Source of the DNA: DASUHT01 sp038230835
GTDB taxonomy: Bacteria; Actinomycetota; Thermoleophilia; Gaiellales; JAICJC01
NCBI GenBank assembly: GCA_038230835.1
Contig: JBBRMM010000015.1
Span: forward strand, 29,351-93,350
Length of the DNA stretch: 64,000 nucleotides
Direction: 5' to 3'
The stretch's first letter is position 1; each line of letters starts with the position of its first letter. Under the pieces are notes generated by a model, which searched no databases, was not told the origin of the DNA, and was given only the letters and a program-made list of their open reading frames with translations. Positions 7,863 to 15,928 of the stretch are shown here, piece by piece. The position numbers and the translations under genes were made by a program.

Positions 7863-8873
7863 ATGAGCGAGGCAATGGGCACGACGATCGACGACTCCCC
7901 TGGGGCGGAGCCCAGGACCGTGGCCACCAACCGGACGAGGGCCGACCGCGCGTACCGCGCGTTCTGCCTGGCCTGCGGCATGACCACCCTGGTGGTGCTG
8001 GTGCTGATCGGCTGGTTCCTGCTCGTGCAGTCGCGCGCAGCGCTCGATGCCGCCGGCTGGAGGTTCTTCACCACCGTCAACCTGCCGGCCAATCCGATCC
8101 CGGGAGGGCCGAGCTTCGGCATCGCGGCGCTGATCGTCGGCACCATCGAGATCGCGCTGATCGCGATGGTGGTCGCGGTGCCGGTCTCGATCGCCACGGC
8201 GCTCTTCATCGCCGAGTACGCACCGCGGCAGATGCGGCGGCCGTTGACCTCGCTGGTCGAGCTGCTGGCGGCCGTGCCCAGCCTGATCTACGGCCTGTGG
8301 GGGTTCTTCTTCCTGCAACCGCGGATGGTGCTGGTCAGCGAGTGGCTGAACGCGCATCTGGCGAACGTTCCGATCGTGGGCAGATTCTTCGCCGTCAGCG
8401 AGACCCTGTTCACCTCGTCGCCCTTCATCGCCGGCGTCGTGGTCTCACTGATGGTGATCCCGATCGCGACCTCGGTCATGCGCGAGGTGTTCTCGCAGGC
8501 GCCGCCGGGTGAGAAGGAGGGTGCCCTGGCGCTCGGGGCGACGCGCTGGGGCATGATCCGTGCGGTCGTGCTGCCGTTCGGCCGCGGCGGCATGGTCGGC
8601 GGGGCGATGCTCGGGCTCGGGCGCGCGCTGGGCGAGACGATCGCGGTGGCCATCATCATCTCGCCGATCTTCGTCATCACGCCGCACATCCTGCAGTCGG
8701 GGGGCAGCTCGATCCCGGCCATCATCGCCCTTCGCTTCAGCGAGTCCGGCGGGCTCTCGCTGTCGATCCTGATGGCCGCCGGCCTGACCCTGTTCGCGTT
8801 CACGCTCGCCGTGAACATGCTGGCGTCGATGGTGGTCGCCCGGTCGCGGTCCGGCCAGGGGATCGAGATATGA
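7863..8873 (+). CDS. pstC: Phosphate ABC transporter permease PstC
   Basis: A 336-residue inner-membrane permease of the high-affinity phosphate importer. It has about six hydrophobic segments. The permease-ATPase contact region reads ALALGATRWGMIRAVVLPFGRGG, ahead of the conserved GRALGETIAVAII. YGLWGFFF after AAVPSLI is also typical of PstC. ATG 7863 gives a start about 35 residues before the first membrane helix; ATG 7875 is an alternative. The frame extends upstream but through the promoter region. It overlaps pstA by ATGA and is first in the pst chain behind the PHO-like array. Confidence 0.93.
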   Translation: MSEAMGTTIDDSPGAEPRTVATNRTRADRAYRAFCLACGMTTLVVLVLIGWFLLVQSRAALDAAGWRFFTTVNLPANPIPGGPSFGIAALIVGTIEIALIAMVVAVPVSIATALFIAEYAPRQMRRPLTSLVELLAAVPSLIYGLWGFFFLQPRMVLVSEWLNAHLANVPIVGRFFAVSETLFTSSPFIAGVVVSLMVIPIATSVMREVFSQAPPGEKEGALALGATRWGMIRAVVLPFGRGGMVGGAMLGLGRALGETIAVAIIISPIFVITPHILQSGGSSIPAIIALRFSESGGLSLSILMAAGLTLFAFTLAVNMLASMVVARSRSGQGIEI

Positions 8874-9964
8874 GCCTTACCGGCGAGGTGGTATGGGCGC
8901 GTGGCGGCGGTTCGGCACAGCGCCCGCCCGATCGCCCGATCCGCCCCGGCGCCGTGCGCCGGTCGGACGTCGGCGTCCTGCTCGGCTCCCTGCTGGCGTC
9001 GCTGGCGTTGGTCTGGCTGCCCTACCAGGAGCTGGCGCCGTTCTCGGGCACCCTGGGGTTCGTGATCTTCTGGTTCGTCGCCTTCGTGCTCATCTACTGG
9101 TTGGCGGAGCGCGAGTTGGAGGGACCGCTGATCGCGGCCGACCGGGCGGTCGCGCTGGTCATCGGGTCGGTCGCCGTGGGTCTGCTGATCCCGCTGGTGG
9201 CGATCCTGGTCTACGTCGCATCGAAGGGTTATTCGACGCTCACAACGCACTTCTTCCAGCAGGACCAGGCATCCGTCGGTCCGCAGTCCGCGCCGACCGA
9301 CGGCGGCGGCCTGCACGCGCTGGTCGGCACGCTCGAGCAGGTCGGGCTGGCGATCGTGATCTGCGTGCCGATCGGGATCGCCACCGCCGTCTACATGAAC
9401 GAGGTGGGTGGGCGGATGGTGCGCTGGGTGCGCATGTTCGTGAATGCCATGAGCGGCGTCCCCTCGATCGTCGCCGGCCTCTTCATCTACGCGGTGTGGA
9501 TCCTGCAGTTCCACCACACGTTCTCCGGTTTAGCGGCCGCGCTCGCCATCTCGATTCTGATGCTGCCGACCGTCACCCGCACGGCGGAGGAGGTGCTGCG
9601 ACTGGTGCCCGACGGACTGCGCGAGGCGTCGCTCGCGCTCGGCGCGCCCGAGTGGCGGACCGCCTGGTCGGTGGTGCTGCCGACCGCCGCCGGCGGATTG
9701 GTCACCGCCGTCATCCTGGGCGTGGCCCGGGCGGTCGGTGAAACCGCGCCGCTGATCATGACGGCGTTCGGCACGCAGTCGCTGAATACGAGCCCCTTCA
9801 ACAACCCCCAGCAGAGCCTGCCCCTCTTCGTCTGGCAGGAGTACCAGCTGCAACTGCCCGGCCCGCTGGCCCGCGCCTGGACTGGGGCGCTGGTGCTGCT
9901 CGGCGTGGTGTTGGTACTGTTCACCGTCGCTCGCGTGATGGGCAGATCGAGGACGATTCGATGA
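8870..9964 (+). CDS. pstA: Phosphate ABC transporter permease PstA
   Basis: A 364-residue permease partnering PstC. The core carries SGVPSIVAGLFIYAVW, a LRLVPDGLREASLALGAPEW coupling segment and GVARAVGETAPL, all typical of PstA. The protein is longer than usual (commonly near 280-300 residues). The extra N-terminus holds two additional hydrophobic segments (about residues 34-50 and 58-77) before the usual first helix. ATG overlaps the pstC stop and its own TGA overlaps the pstB ATG, so translation of the three is coupled. Confidence 0.92.
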   Translation: MSLTGEVVWARGGGSAQRPPDRPIRPGAVRRSDVGVLLGSLLASLALVWLPYQELAPFSGTLGFVIFWFVAFVLIYWLAERELEGPLIAADRAVALVIGSVAVGLLIPLVAILVYVASKGYSTLTTHFFQQDQASVGPQSAPTDGGGLHALVGTLEQVGLAIVICVPIGIATAVYMNEVGGRMVRWVRMFVNAMSGVPSIVAGLFIYAVWILQFHHTFSGLAAALAISILMLPTVTRTAEEVLRLVPDGLREASLALGAPEWRTAWSVVLPTAAGGLVTAVILGVARAVGETAPLIMTAFGTQSLNTSPFNNPQQSLPLFVWQEYQLQLPGPLARAWTGALVLLGVVLVLFTVARVMGRSRTIR

Positions 9965-10818
9965 ACGCTTCCGACGACCGTTCCCCCGCCGCGCTCGACG
10001 TCCGACCGGGCGATCCGGTGCTGCCCAGAGCCGCCCAGCCCGCCGGCGAGGCCGGAGACCTACGGGCCGACAACGTGAGCGCGTGGTTCGGCAGCCACAA
10101 GGTGCTCGAGGGTCTTTCGCTGCACATGCGACCGCGCGTCGTGACCGCGCTGATCGGACCGTCGGGTTGTGGCAAGTCGACATTGATCCGCATCCTCAAC
10201 CGCATGCACGAGCTGGTGCCGAGCGCCGCGCTGTCAGGATCGGTGCTGCTGGACGGCGTGGACATCTACGGGTCGCAACACCGGCCGACCGACACCCGCC
10301 GGCACATCGGCATGGTGTTCCAGAAGCCCAACCCGTTCCCGACCATGAGCGTTTACGACAACGTGCTCTCGGGGCTCCGGCTGACCCGCATGAAGGTCGC
10401 CAGCCGCGACGACGTGGTCGAGCAGTCGCTGGTCCGGGCGGGCCTGTGGAACGAGGTCAAGAACCGGCTCAAGTCGCCCGGAGGGGCGCTCTCCGGCGGC
10501 CAGCAGCAGCGCCTCTGCATCGCCCGAGCGCTGGCCGTGAAGCCGTACGTGCTGCTGATGGACGAGCCGTGCTCGGCGCTCGACCCCACGTCGACACGAC
10601 GGATCGAGGAGACGATCGACGAGATCCACCATGAGGTGACGGTGGTCATCGTCACCCACAACATGCAGCAGGCTCAGCGCGTCTCGCAGCAGTGCGCGTT
10701 CTTCAACGTCAACGAGGGCGAACCCGGCAAGATCGTCGAGATCGGGCCAACCCGGACGATCTTCGAGAACCCCAGCGATCCCCGAACGGCTGACTACGTG
10801 AACGGGCGGTTCGGGTAG
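9961..10818 (+). CDS. pstB: Phosphate ABC transporter ATPase PstB
   Basis: A 285-residue ATPase that drives phosphate import through PstCA. Motifs are Walker A GPSGCGKST, Q-loop MVFQKPNPFP, whose KPNPFP is diagnostic for PstB, signature LSGGQQQR, Walker B VLLMDEP and switch histidine VTHNMQQA. About 35 N-terminal residues precede the domain and look unstructured. ATGA overlaps pstA, and the stop is followed immediately (no gap) by the pstS ATG. Confidence 0.95.
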   Translation: MNASDDRSPAALDVRPGDPVLPRAAQPAGEAGDLRADNVSAWFGSHKVLEGLSLHMRPRVVTALIGPSGCGKSTLIRILNRMHELVPSAALSGSVLLDGVDIYGSQHRPTDTRRHIGMVFQKPNPFPTMSVYDNVLSGLRLTRMKVASRDDVVEQSLVRAGLWNEVKNRLKSPGGALSGGQQQRLCIARALAVKPYVLLMDEPCSALDPTSTRRIEETIDEIHHEVTVVIVTHNMQQAQRVSQQCAFFNVNEGEPGKIVEIGPTRTIFENPSDPRTADYVNGRFG

Positions 10819-12402
10819 ATGCGCCGGCTGCGTGCGCGTGTCGTGCTCGGGCTGACGCTGGCCCTCACCGTGGTTGCCGCGTCTCCCTCACCGCCCGCCG
10901 AGGCGTCGAGCGTGACGGTGACGGGTGCCGGATCGACCTGGGATCAGATCGCCACCAACCAGTGGGAGGCCGACGTCCACGTCTTGTACGGGATCACGAT
11001 CAACTACCAGGGCGTGGGATCGACCGCGGGTCGCAACTTCTACATCCAAAACCAGGTCGACTTCGGGGACTCGGACATCCCCTTCCAGAACACCACGGGT
11101 GAGCCCGAGCTGAGCCAGTTGCGTGGCGAGCACAAGACGTTCCAGTACCTGCCGACAGTGGCCGGAGCCACCGGCATCATGTACAACCTGCACACGCCGT
11201 CGGGCAAGCAGATCACCAACCTGCGGCTCGACTCGCGGGCGCTGGTCGGCATCTTCACCGGCAACATCACCCAGTGGACAGACCCGGCGATCACCTCGCT
11301 CAACCCGCAGCTTCGCGGCCAGATTCCCAGCGCGAGGATCGTCCCGGTGGTGCGGGCCGACGGATCGGGCACGTCGGCGATGTTCTCCGACTACCTGCGC
11401 CAGCTGCAACCGGCAGCGTGGAGCCACTTCTGCGCCAGCTACCAGATATCGCCGTGTGGTCAGACGTCGTTCTGGCCGCTGACCATCCCCGGCGTGATCG
11501 GGCAGAAGGGCTCTGACGGCGTGGCCAACTACGTCCAGCAGCAGTACAACTCGATCACCTACGTCGAGACCGGATACGCCATCCTGCGCAACTTCCCGGT
11601 CGCGTTCGTCAAGAACCAGAGCGGACACTACGTGTTCCCCTCGTCGGCCAACGACGCAACGGCGCTCACGCATGCCCGCATCCAGTCCGACCTGATCTCC
11701 GACCTGAGCGGCGTGCACACGGCTCCGGAGGCCACCGCCTACCCGATCTCGGGCTACAGCTACATGATCACCCCCACCGCGGTCGGCTTCAACTTCACCC
11801 CGCAGAAGGGCGCCGTGCTCGGCAAGTTCATCCTCTACGCGGCCTGCGCGGGCCAGAAGAAGGTGGCGTCGCTGGGGTACGCGCCGCTGACGCCGGTGCT
11901 GGTCCGGGGCGTGTTCGCCGCTGTCCGCCGGATCCCGGGAGCTCCCACTCCGCCGCCGCTGTCGCAGTGTGCGAACCCGACCATCACCGGGCAGGGGGGC
12001 AATCCCGGTCCGAGTGGCAATCCGGGCGGTTCGGGCACCACCGGAAGCGGGAACCCCGGTAGCGGCACGACGGGCGGCGGCCCCACGGGCGGCGGCGGCG
12101 GCAAGCAGACGGGTGGCAAGAAGACGGGCGGGAAGACCCCGGGCGCGGGCGGCGGCGCACCCGGCGGAGGCGTCCTGCCCACCGCAGGCCTCGTGCTGAC
12201 GGCCGCTGAGCTCTCCGCCCGCCAGGCGGCCGCCCTCAGCGCGATCAACAGGCTCCAGCCCGCCTCCTCCTCGCCGTTGGGTTGGGCGGCGCTGGACGTG
12301 CTGGTGGTGGCGCTGTTCCCCTTCCTGATCTGGCGCGGCTGGAGGCTGTTCGCGCCGGCCCAGGCGCCCGACGACCCCGATCGAATCCCCCGAGGAGAGT
12401 GA
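10819..12402 (+). CDS. pstS: PstS-type phosphate-binding protein with C-terminal membrane anchor
   Basis: A 527-residue exported binding protein. A signal peptide (about 1-30) precedes a PstS domain beginning VTVTGAGSTWDQIA with YQGVGSTAG, DFGDSDIPF and VVRADGSGTSAMFSDYL, the phosphate-binding loops. After about residue 385 comes a Gly/Thr/Pro/Lys-rich linker and, near residues 490-512, a membrane helix followed by a basic/acidic tail. Most PstS are lipoproteins. This one has no lipobox and is apparently held by its C-terminal helix, displaying the domain on a flexible stalk. It starts immediately after pstB and is followed by a similarly anchored relative. Confidence 0.9.
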   Translation: MRRLRARVVLGLTLALTVVAASPSPPAEASSVTVTGAGSTWDQIATNQWEADVHVLYGITINYQGVGSTAGRNFYIQNQVDFGDSDIPFQNTTGEPELSQLRGEHKTFQYLPTVAGATGIMYNLHTPSGKQITNLRLDSRALVGIFTGNITQWTDPAITSLNPQLRGQIPSARIVPVVRADGSGTSAMFSDYLRQLQPAAWSHFCASYQISPCGQTSFWPLTIPGVIGQKGSDGVANYVQQQYNSITYVETGYAILRNFPVAFVKNQSGHYVFPSSANDATALTHARIQSDLISDLSGVHTAPEATAYPISGYSYMITPTAVGFNFTPQKGAVLGKFILYAACAGQKKVASLGYAPLTPVLVRGVFAAVRRIPGAPTPPPLSQCANPTITGQGGNPGPSGNPGGSGTTGSGNPGSGTTGGGPTGGGGGKQTGGKKTGGKTPGAGGGAPGGGVLPTAGLVLTAAELSARQAAALSAINRLQPASSSPLGWAALDVLVVALFPFLIWRGWRLFAPAQAPDDPDRIPRGE

Positions 12403-12406
12403 ACCG

Positions 12407-14323
12407 TTGACAGGCAACCCGCTGAGGACGATCCTGACGCTTCTGCTGGGAGCCGGCGTCCTTGTGGGCAGCGCGGGTCCCGCCACTGCCGGGCCGGCGG
12501 CGCTCCAGGCGGCCGGGCTCGCGGCGACCGTCAACCCCAACAGTGGGCTGGTGGACAGCCAGATCGTGGACGTCGCCTGGAGCGGATTCACGGCCAACGC
12601 GCCGGTGTACGTTCGGCTGTGCAAGACCGGCGCGTCGACCGACGCCCAGTGCACGGTGCCCGCGGGCGATCTCGACCATTTCACCGCCACCAGCACGGGC
12701 GACGGGATCGTCCGCTACATCGTCGCCGAGAAGTCGTTCGGCGCCTTCCAGTGCGACGACACACACACGTGCGCCATCGCGGTGCTCGAGTCACCGACCG
12801 ACCTCGCCAGTGGGACGATCGTCCCCATCACATTCGCCCATCCGCCGGGTGCGTGCGCCGCTTCGAGTGCGCCACCGGTGGCCGGCGAGGGGGCCTCGCC
12901 CGCGGCGTACACCATGTACGGCTGGGAAGCCGGCGCCTGCCAACTCGCGTCGCACCTCAACGTCACCTACACCAACGACGACTCCTTCAGCGGCATGACC
13001 GACTTCGTCGGTGGCAGCCCCAACGCCAACTTCGCCGTCACCGGCGTGCCGCTGCCCTCGGCACAGGCGGGCCAACTCACCACGGCGCACCGCGGGTTCG
13101 CCTACGCACCGCTCTCGCTGACCGCGCTCTCGATCGCATTCAACATCGTCGACCAGAACGGGAACCAGGTCACGAACCTGGTGCTCACGCCCAAGATCGT
13201 GGCCGAGATCGCCTCCGGCCAGCTCTCCACCTTCGACTGTCCGAAGAACGTCAACGACACGGATTGTGTCAACCTGCTGGGCGGAGATCCGGAGATCCGC
13301 CAGCTGAACCCCGGTATCAAGTTCCCCGACGGATCGATCCAGTTCTTCATCCGCGCCGACCACTCGGCATCGAATTTCGCCTTCACCTCGTGGCTCTCCG
13401 CCACCGCGCCCAGCATCTGGACGTATGGCACGACGACCACCTGGCCGCCGCCCGATCCCCACCCATGTCCGACCTGTCCGGCGGGTACTCAGGGGGAGGC
13501 GAGCACCGGGCTCTCAGTTGGCATCCCATCCACGTATTCGGCCACCAACGTCTACATCGGCGCGATCGACACCACGTACGCCGCCATCAACGACCTCCCG
13601 GTCGCGGGTATCGAGAACCCCGGTCAGCCGGCCGGTGTGACGCCGACCGCGGTGTCGCTCGCATCGTCGCTGGCGGACGGCACCGCCAACGCAGACGGGA
13701 CGATCACGCCCAAGTACGACACCTCGAACCCGACCTCGTACCCGCTCCCGATGCTGACCTACGCCGTCGTCCCCACGACCCAGCGCTGGCCCAACTTCAC
13801 GGCCGCGGATGGAACCAACCTGGCCGGGTTCCTCACCTACGCCGCCACCGCCGGACAGTCGGCGGTGCCCACCGGGAGCTTCCCGCTTCCGACATCGCTC
13901 GCAGCGGCGACGCAGGCCGTGGCCAAGAAGATCCCGACCACCGAACCGGCAACCGGCGGCCGGCACCATCATCGCCGTCATCACCATTCCGGCGGTGGCG
14001 GCAACAACCCCGGCACCGGTGGGACGACCACACCAGCCGGTGGCGGCGGCCCCACGACCACTCCGCCGCCGTCGACGAATCCGCCCACGCCGAGCGGCAA
14101 GACTCCGAAGCCGTCCAAGCCGAGCTACACCCTGGTCGGCGGCAGGCTCAGCTCGCCTGTGGCGGGCAAGGTCGTGCCGGCGCTGGCGGCGCTGGCGCTG
14201 GTGGGTATCGTGTTCGGGCCTGCGCTGCTGCTGTTCTCGCGCGGGCGTTCGGCCCTGGCAGGCGGGTCGGCGCGCGGCCGCTTCGGACGCCTGCGGCGGA
14301 CAGGGGGCGGCGCCGCGTCATGA
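12407..14323 (+). CDS. Neocarzinostatin-like/PstS-like fusion with stalk and membrane anchor
   Basis: A 638-residue exported protein starting at TTG 12407 behind GAGGAGAG. After the signal peptide (about 1-30) an Ig-like domain (about 35-145) reads VNPNSGLVDSQIVDVAWSGF with a CDDTHTCAI pair, resembling neocarzinostatin-family domains. A PstS-like binding domain follows (about 150-500; VLTPKIVAEIASGQLSTFDC matches the PstS hinge region). Then come a His-rich patch (RHHHRRHHH), a Pro/Gly/Thr stalk and a final membrane helix (about 590-610) with a basic tail. The phosphate loops are less clear than in the upstream PstS, so the ligand is uncertain. Its ATGA overlaps the sortase-like gene. Confidence 0.75.
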   Translation: MTGNPLRTILTLLLGAGVLVGSAGPATAGPAALQAAGLAATVNPNSGLVDSQIVDVAWSGFTANAPVYVRLCKTGASTDAQCTVPAGDLDHFTATSTGDGIVRYIVAEKSFGAFQCDDTHTCAIAVLESPTDLASGTIVPITFAHPPGACAASSAPPVAGEGASPAAYTMYGWEAGACQLASHLNVTYTNDDSFSGMTDFVGGSPNANFAVTGVPLPSAQAGQLTTAHRGFAYAPLSLTALSIAFNIVDQNGNQVTNLVLTPKIVAEIASGQLSTFDCPKNVNDTDCVNLLGGDPEIRQLNPGIKFPDGSIQFFIRADHSASNFAFTSWLSATAPSIWTYGTTTTWPPPDPHPCPTCPAGTQGEASTGLSVGIPSTYSATNVYIGAIDTTYAAINDLPVAGIENPGQPAGVTPTAVSLASSLADGTANADGTITPKYDTSNPTSYPLPMLTYAVVPTTQRWPNFTAADGTNLAGFLTYAATAGQSAVPTGSFPLPTSLAAATQAVAKKIPTTEPATGGRHHHRRHHHSGGGGNNPGTGGTTTPAGGGGPTTTPPPSTNPPTPSGKTPKPSKPSYTLVGGRLSSPVAGKVVPALAALALVGIVFGPALLLFSRGRSALAGGSARGRFGRLRRTGGGAAS

Positions 14324-15297
14324 GCAGGGTGCAGGATCAGACCACCGATCGGATCGAGCTGCGCGAGCCGTCGCTTGACCACGTGGTCGGCGCCGACCCT
14401 GCGGGGGGCGCGGACGGGGGGCCAGGGTGGCCCGAGAGTCAGGGCTCCCGCGCACGCTCGATTCCGACTCCGGGGTCTGTGCTGCGCACGATCACCATCG
14501 CGCTGTCTGTGGTCGGCCTGCTGGCGGGCACCTTCCTCGTCTACGAGTTCTGGCTGACGGGGCTGCTCGAGAGCCGGACTCAGGCTGCGCTGCTCTCGCA
14601 GTTCAAGCACTCGCTCGTGCTGACCGACACGCCCGACCTGGTGACACCCCCGCCTGGACAGCCGGTGGGCGTGATCGAGATCCCGACGGTCGGCGTGGAG
14701 CAGGTGGTCGTGCAGGGGACCGGCTCGGCGGACACCAAGCTGGGGCCCGGTCACGACCCGGCCTCGCCGGCGCCCGGACAGGCCGGCAACTCGGTCATCG
14801 TGGGAAGACGAACTGCCTACGGCGGGCCGTTCGCCAAGCTCGGCGGCATCCGCGTCGGTGACAGCATCGACGTGCTCACCCGCCAGGGCCAGTTCACCTA
14901 CCTGGTCACGAAGACGGAGATCGCGTCGCTGGGGAATACCGCCGTGGCCGCTCCGAGCACCGCCGACCGGCTGACCCTGATCACCGCCGACCCGGCCTAC
15001 GCGCCCACACAGGAGATCGTGATCGTCGCCGCGCTCGAGGGCCAGGCCCTGCAGGCGCCGGGCCCGCTCCCGCTCGCTCCCGCCGGTGAGCAACCTGGCC
15101 TGTCCGCAGGCAACAGCGGATGGGGGTTCGTCCTGCTGTGGGGTGAGTTGCTGCTGGCGGCGATCGGCGGTACCTGGTATCTGCTGCGGCGGCGCTGGTC
15201 GCCGGCCGTCACCTACCTGCTTGCCGCGCCGGTGCTGATCACGCTCGCGTTCCTGTTCTACGGGGCTGTTGACGGCCTGCTGCCGCCGTCGCTGTGA
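14320..15297 (+). CDS. Catalytically inactive sortase-like membrane protein
   Basis: A 325-residue protein with one N-terminal membrane helix (about residues 50-72), an extracellular sortase-like domain (about 100-245) and two further C-terminal helices. The fold markers PVGVIEIPTVGVEQVVVQGT and NSVIVGRRTAYGGPFAKLGG are sortase-like. All three catalytic residues are replaced: histidine of GHRT is Arg (codon 14806-14808), the TC cysteine is Ala (LTLITAD, codon 14986-14988), and the late arginine is Glu (QEIVIV). It therefore should not transpeptidate. It overlaps both neighbours by 4 bp inside the pst operon and may be a structural partner of the anchored PstS-like proteins; that role is inference. 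Confidence 0.8.
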   Translation: MSRVQDQTTDRIELREPSLDHVVGADPAGGADGGPGWPESQGSRARSIPTPGSVLRTITIALSVVGLLAGTFLVYEFWLTGLLESRTQAALLSQFKHSLVLTDTPDLVTPPPGQPVGVIEIPTVGVEQVVVQGTGSADTKLGPGHDPASPAPGQAGNSVIVGRRTAYGGPFAKLGGIRVGDSIDVLTRQGQFTYLVTKTEIASLGNTAVAAPSTADRLTLITADPAYAPTQEIVIVAALEGQALQAPGPLPLAPAGEQPGLSAGNSGWGFVLLWGELLLAAIGGTWYLLRRRWSPAVTYLLAAPVLITLAFLFYGAVDGLLPPSL

Positions 15298-15698
15298 CCC
15301 GCCGACCGCTCGCGTGGATGTGTGCGGCAAGCCTGGCGGTCGCGACCGGCTGCGGCGGGTCGGGCGGACCGACGCTGGCCGCGAGCACCCAGCCGAGCTC
15401 TTCCACCTCCGCGTCACCGGTCGCCGGCATGGGGACCACCATCCTGATCACGGCCTCGGGCTTCCGGCCGCGCATCCTCCTGGCGCCGATGGGTACACCG
15501 GTGGTGTGGAAGAACGTGTCGTCCAGTACCCAGTCGGTGCATCTGGACAACTTCGGCTCGCCGGTGGACTCCGGGCCGATCAAGCCGGGCGGGGCGTGGT
15601 CGTTCAACCCCAACGCCCAGCTCAGCATCGTCTACCACTCCACCTACGACCGGCGGTTCCGTGGGCAGCTGCAGGTGCAGCTGGTCGGGAACCAGTAA
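15294..15698 (+). CDS. Cupredoxin-like lipoprotein lacking copper ligands
   Basis: A 134-residue predicted lipoprotein: the signal peptide ends in a lipobox before Cys20 (ASLAVATGCGGSG). The mature part looks like a cupredoxin beta-sandwich: TASGFRPRILLAPMGTPVVWKNVSSSTQSVHLDNFGSP has the usual VxWxN and VH positions. The C-terminal copper loop, normally with Cys, His and Met, reads VYHSTYDRRFRG and keeps none in the expected places except a histidine near the Cys position. It is thus probably not a type I copper protein. GTG overlaps the sortase-like gene stop. It is last in the pst chain. Confidence 0.7.
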   Translation: MTRRPLAWMCAASLAVATGCGGSGGPTLAASTQPSSSTSASPVAGMGTTILITASGFRPRILLAPMGTPVVWKNVSSSTQSVHLDNFGSPVDSGPIKPGGAWSFNPNAQLSIVYHSTYDRRFRGQLQVQLVGNQ

Positions 15699-15719
15699 AC
15701 CCCCGAGCCCGTCGCGAAC

Positions 15720-15763
15720 GTTTCCGCACTGTTCACGAAAGGGCCGATCATCGTTCGCATGAC
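15720..15763 (+). promoter_or_regulatory. PHO-box-like array upstream of the third PstS gene
   Basis: Four 11-bp units start at 15720 (GTTTCCG), 15731 (GTTCACG), 15742 (degenerate) and 15753 (GTTCGCA). The phase and GTTCACg core match the array before pstC. The gene start is 166 bp further on. The remaining leader (15764-15928) holds a GAGGC/GCCTC mini-hairpin and two copies of CGGCCGCCACA at 15864 and 15883, with no coding sign. Confidence 0.6.
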
Positions 15764-15928
15764 CGCCACCTGCGGAGGTTAGAAAGGTAGCGGTACGAGG
15801 CCGCGCCTCGGATGTCGGTCGAAAAGGGGGGTTGGACCTGGAGGGACAGCGACGCCGGTCGAACGGCCGCCACACGGGTGGACGGCCGCCACATCACTCA
15901 CACAGTTTTCCGATGGAGGAAGATCGTT

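Noticed and set aside
12160..12340. LPTAG near the C-terminus of the anchored PstS, a possible sortase signal
   Set aside because: It is about 29 residues before the membrane helix instead of directly in front of it, and the neighbouring sortase-like protein has no catalytic residues.
10888..12696. Minus-strand frame of 602 codons opposite pstS
   Set aside because: A shadow of the high-GC third codon positions of pstS; no start signal or motif.
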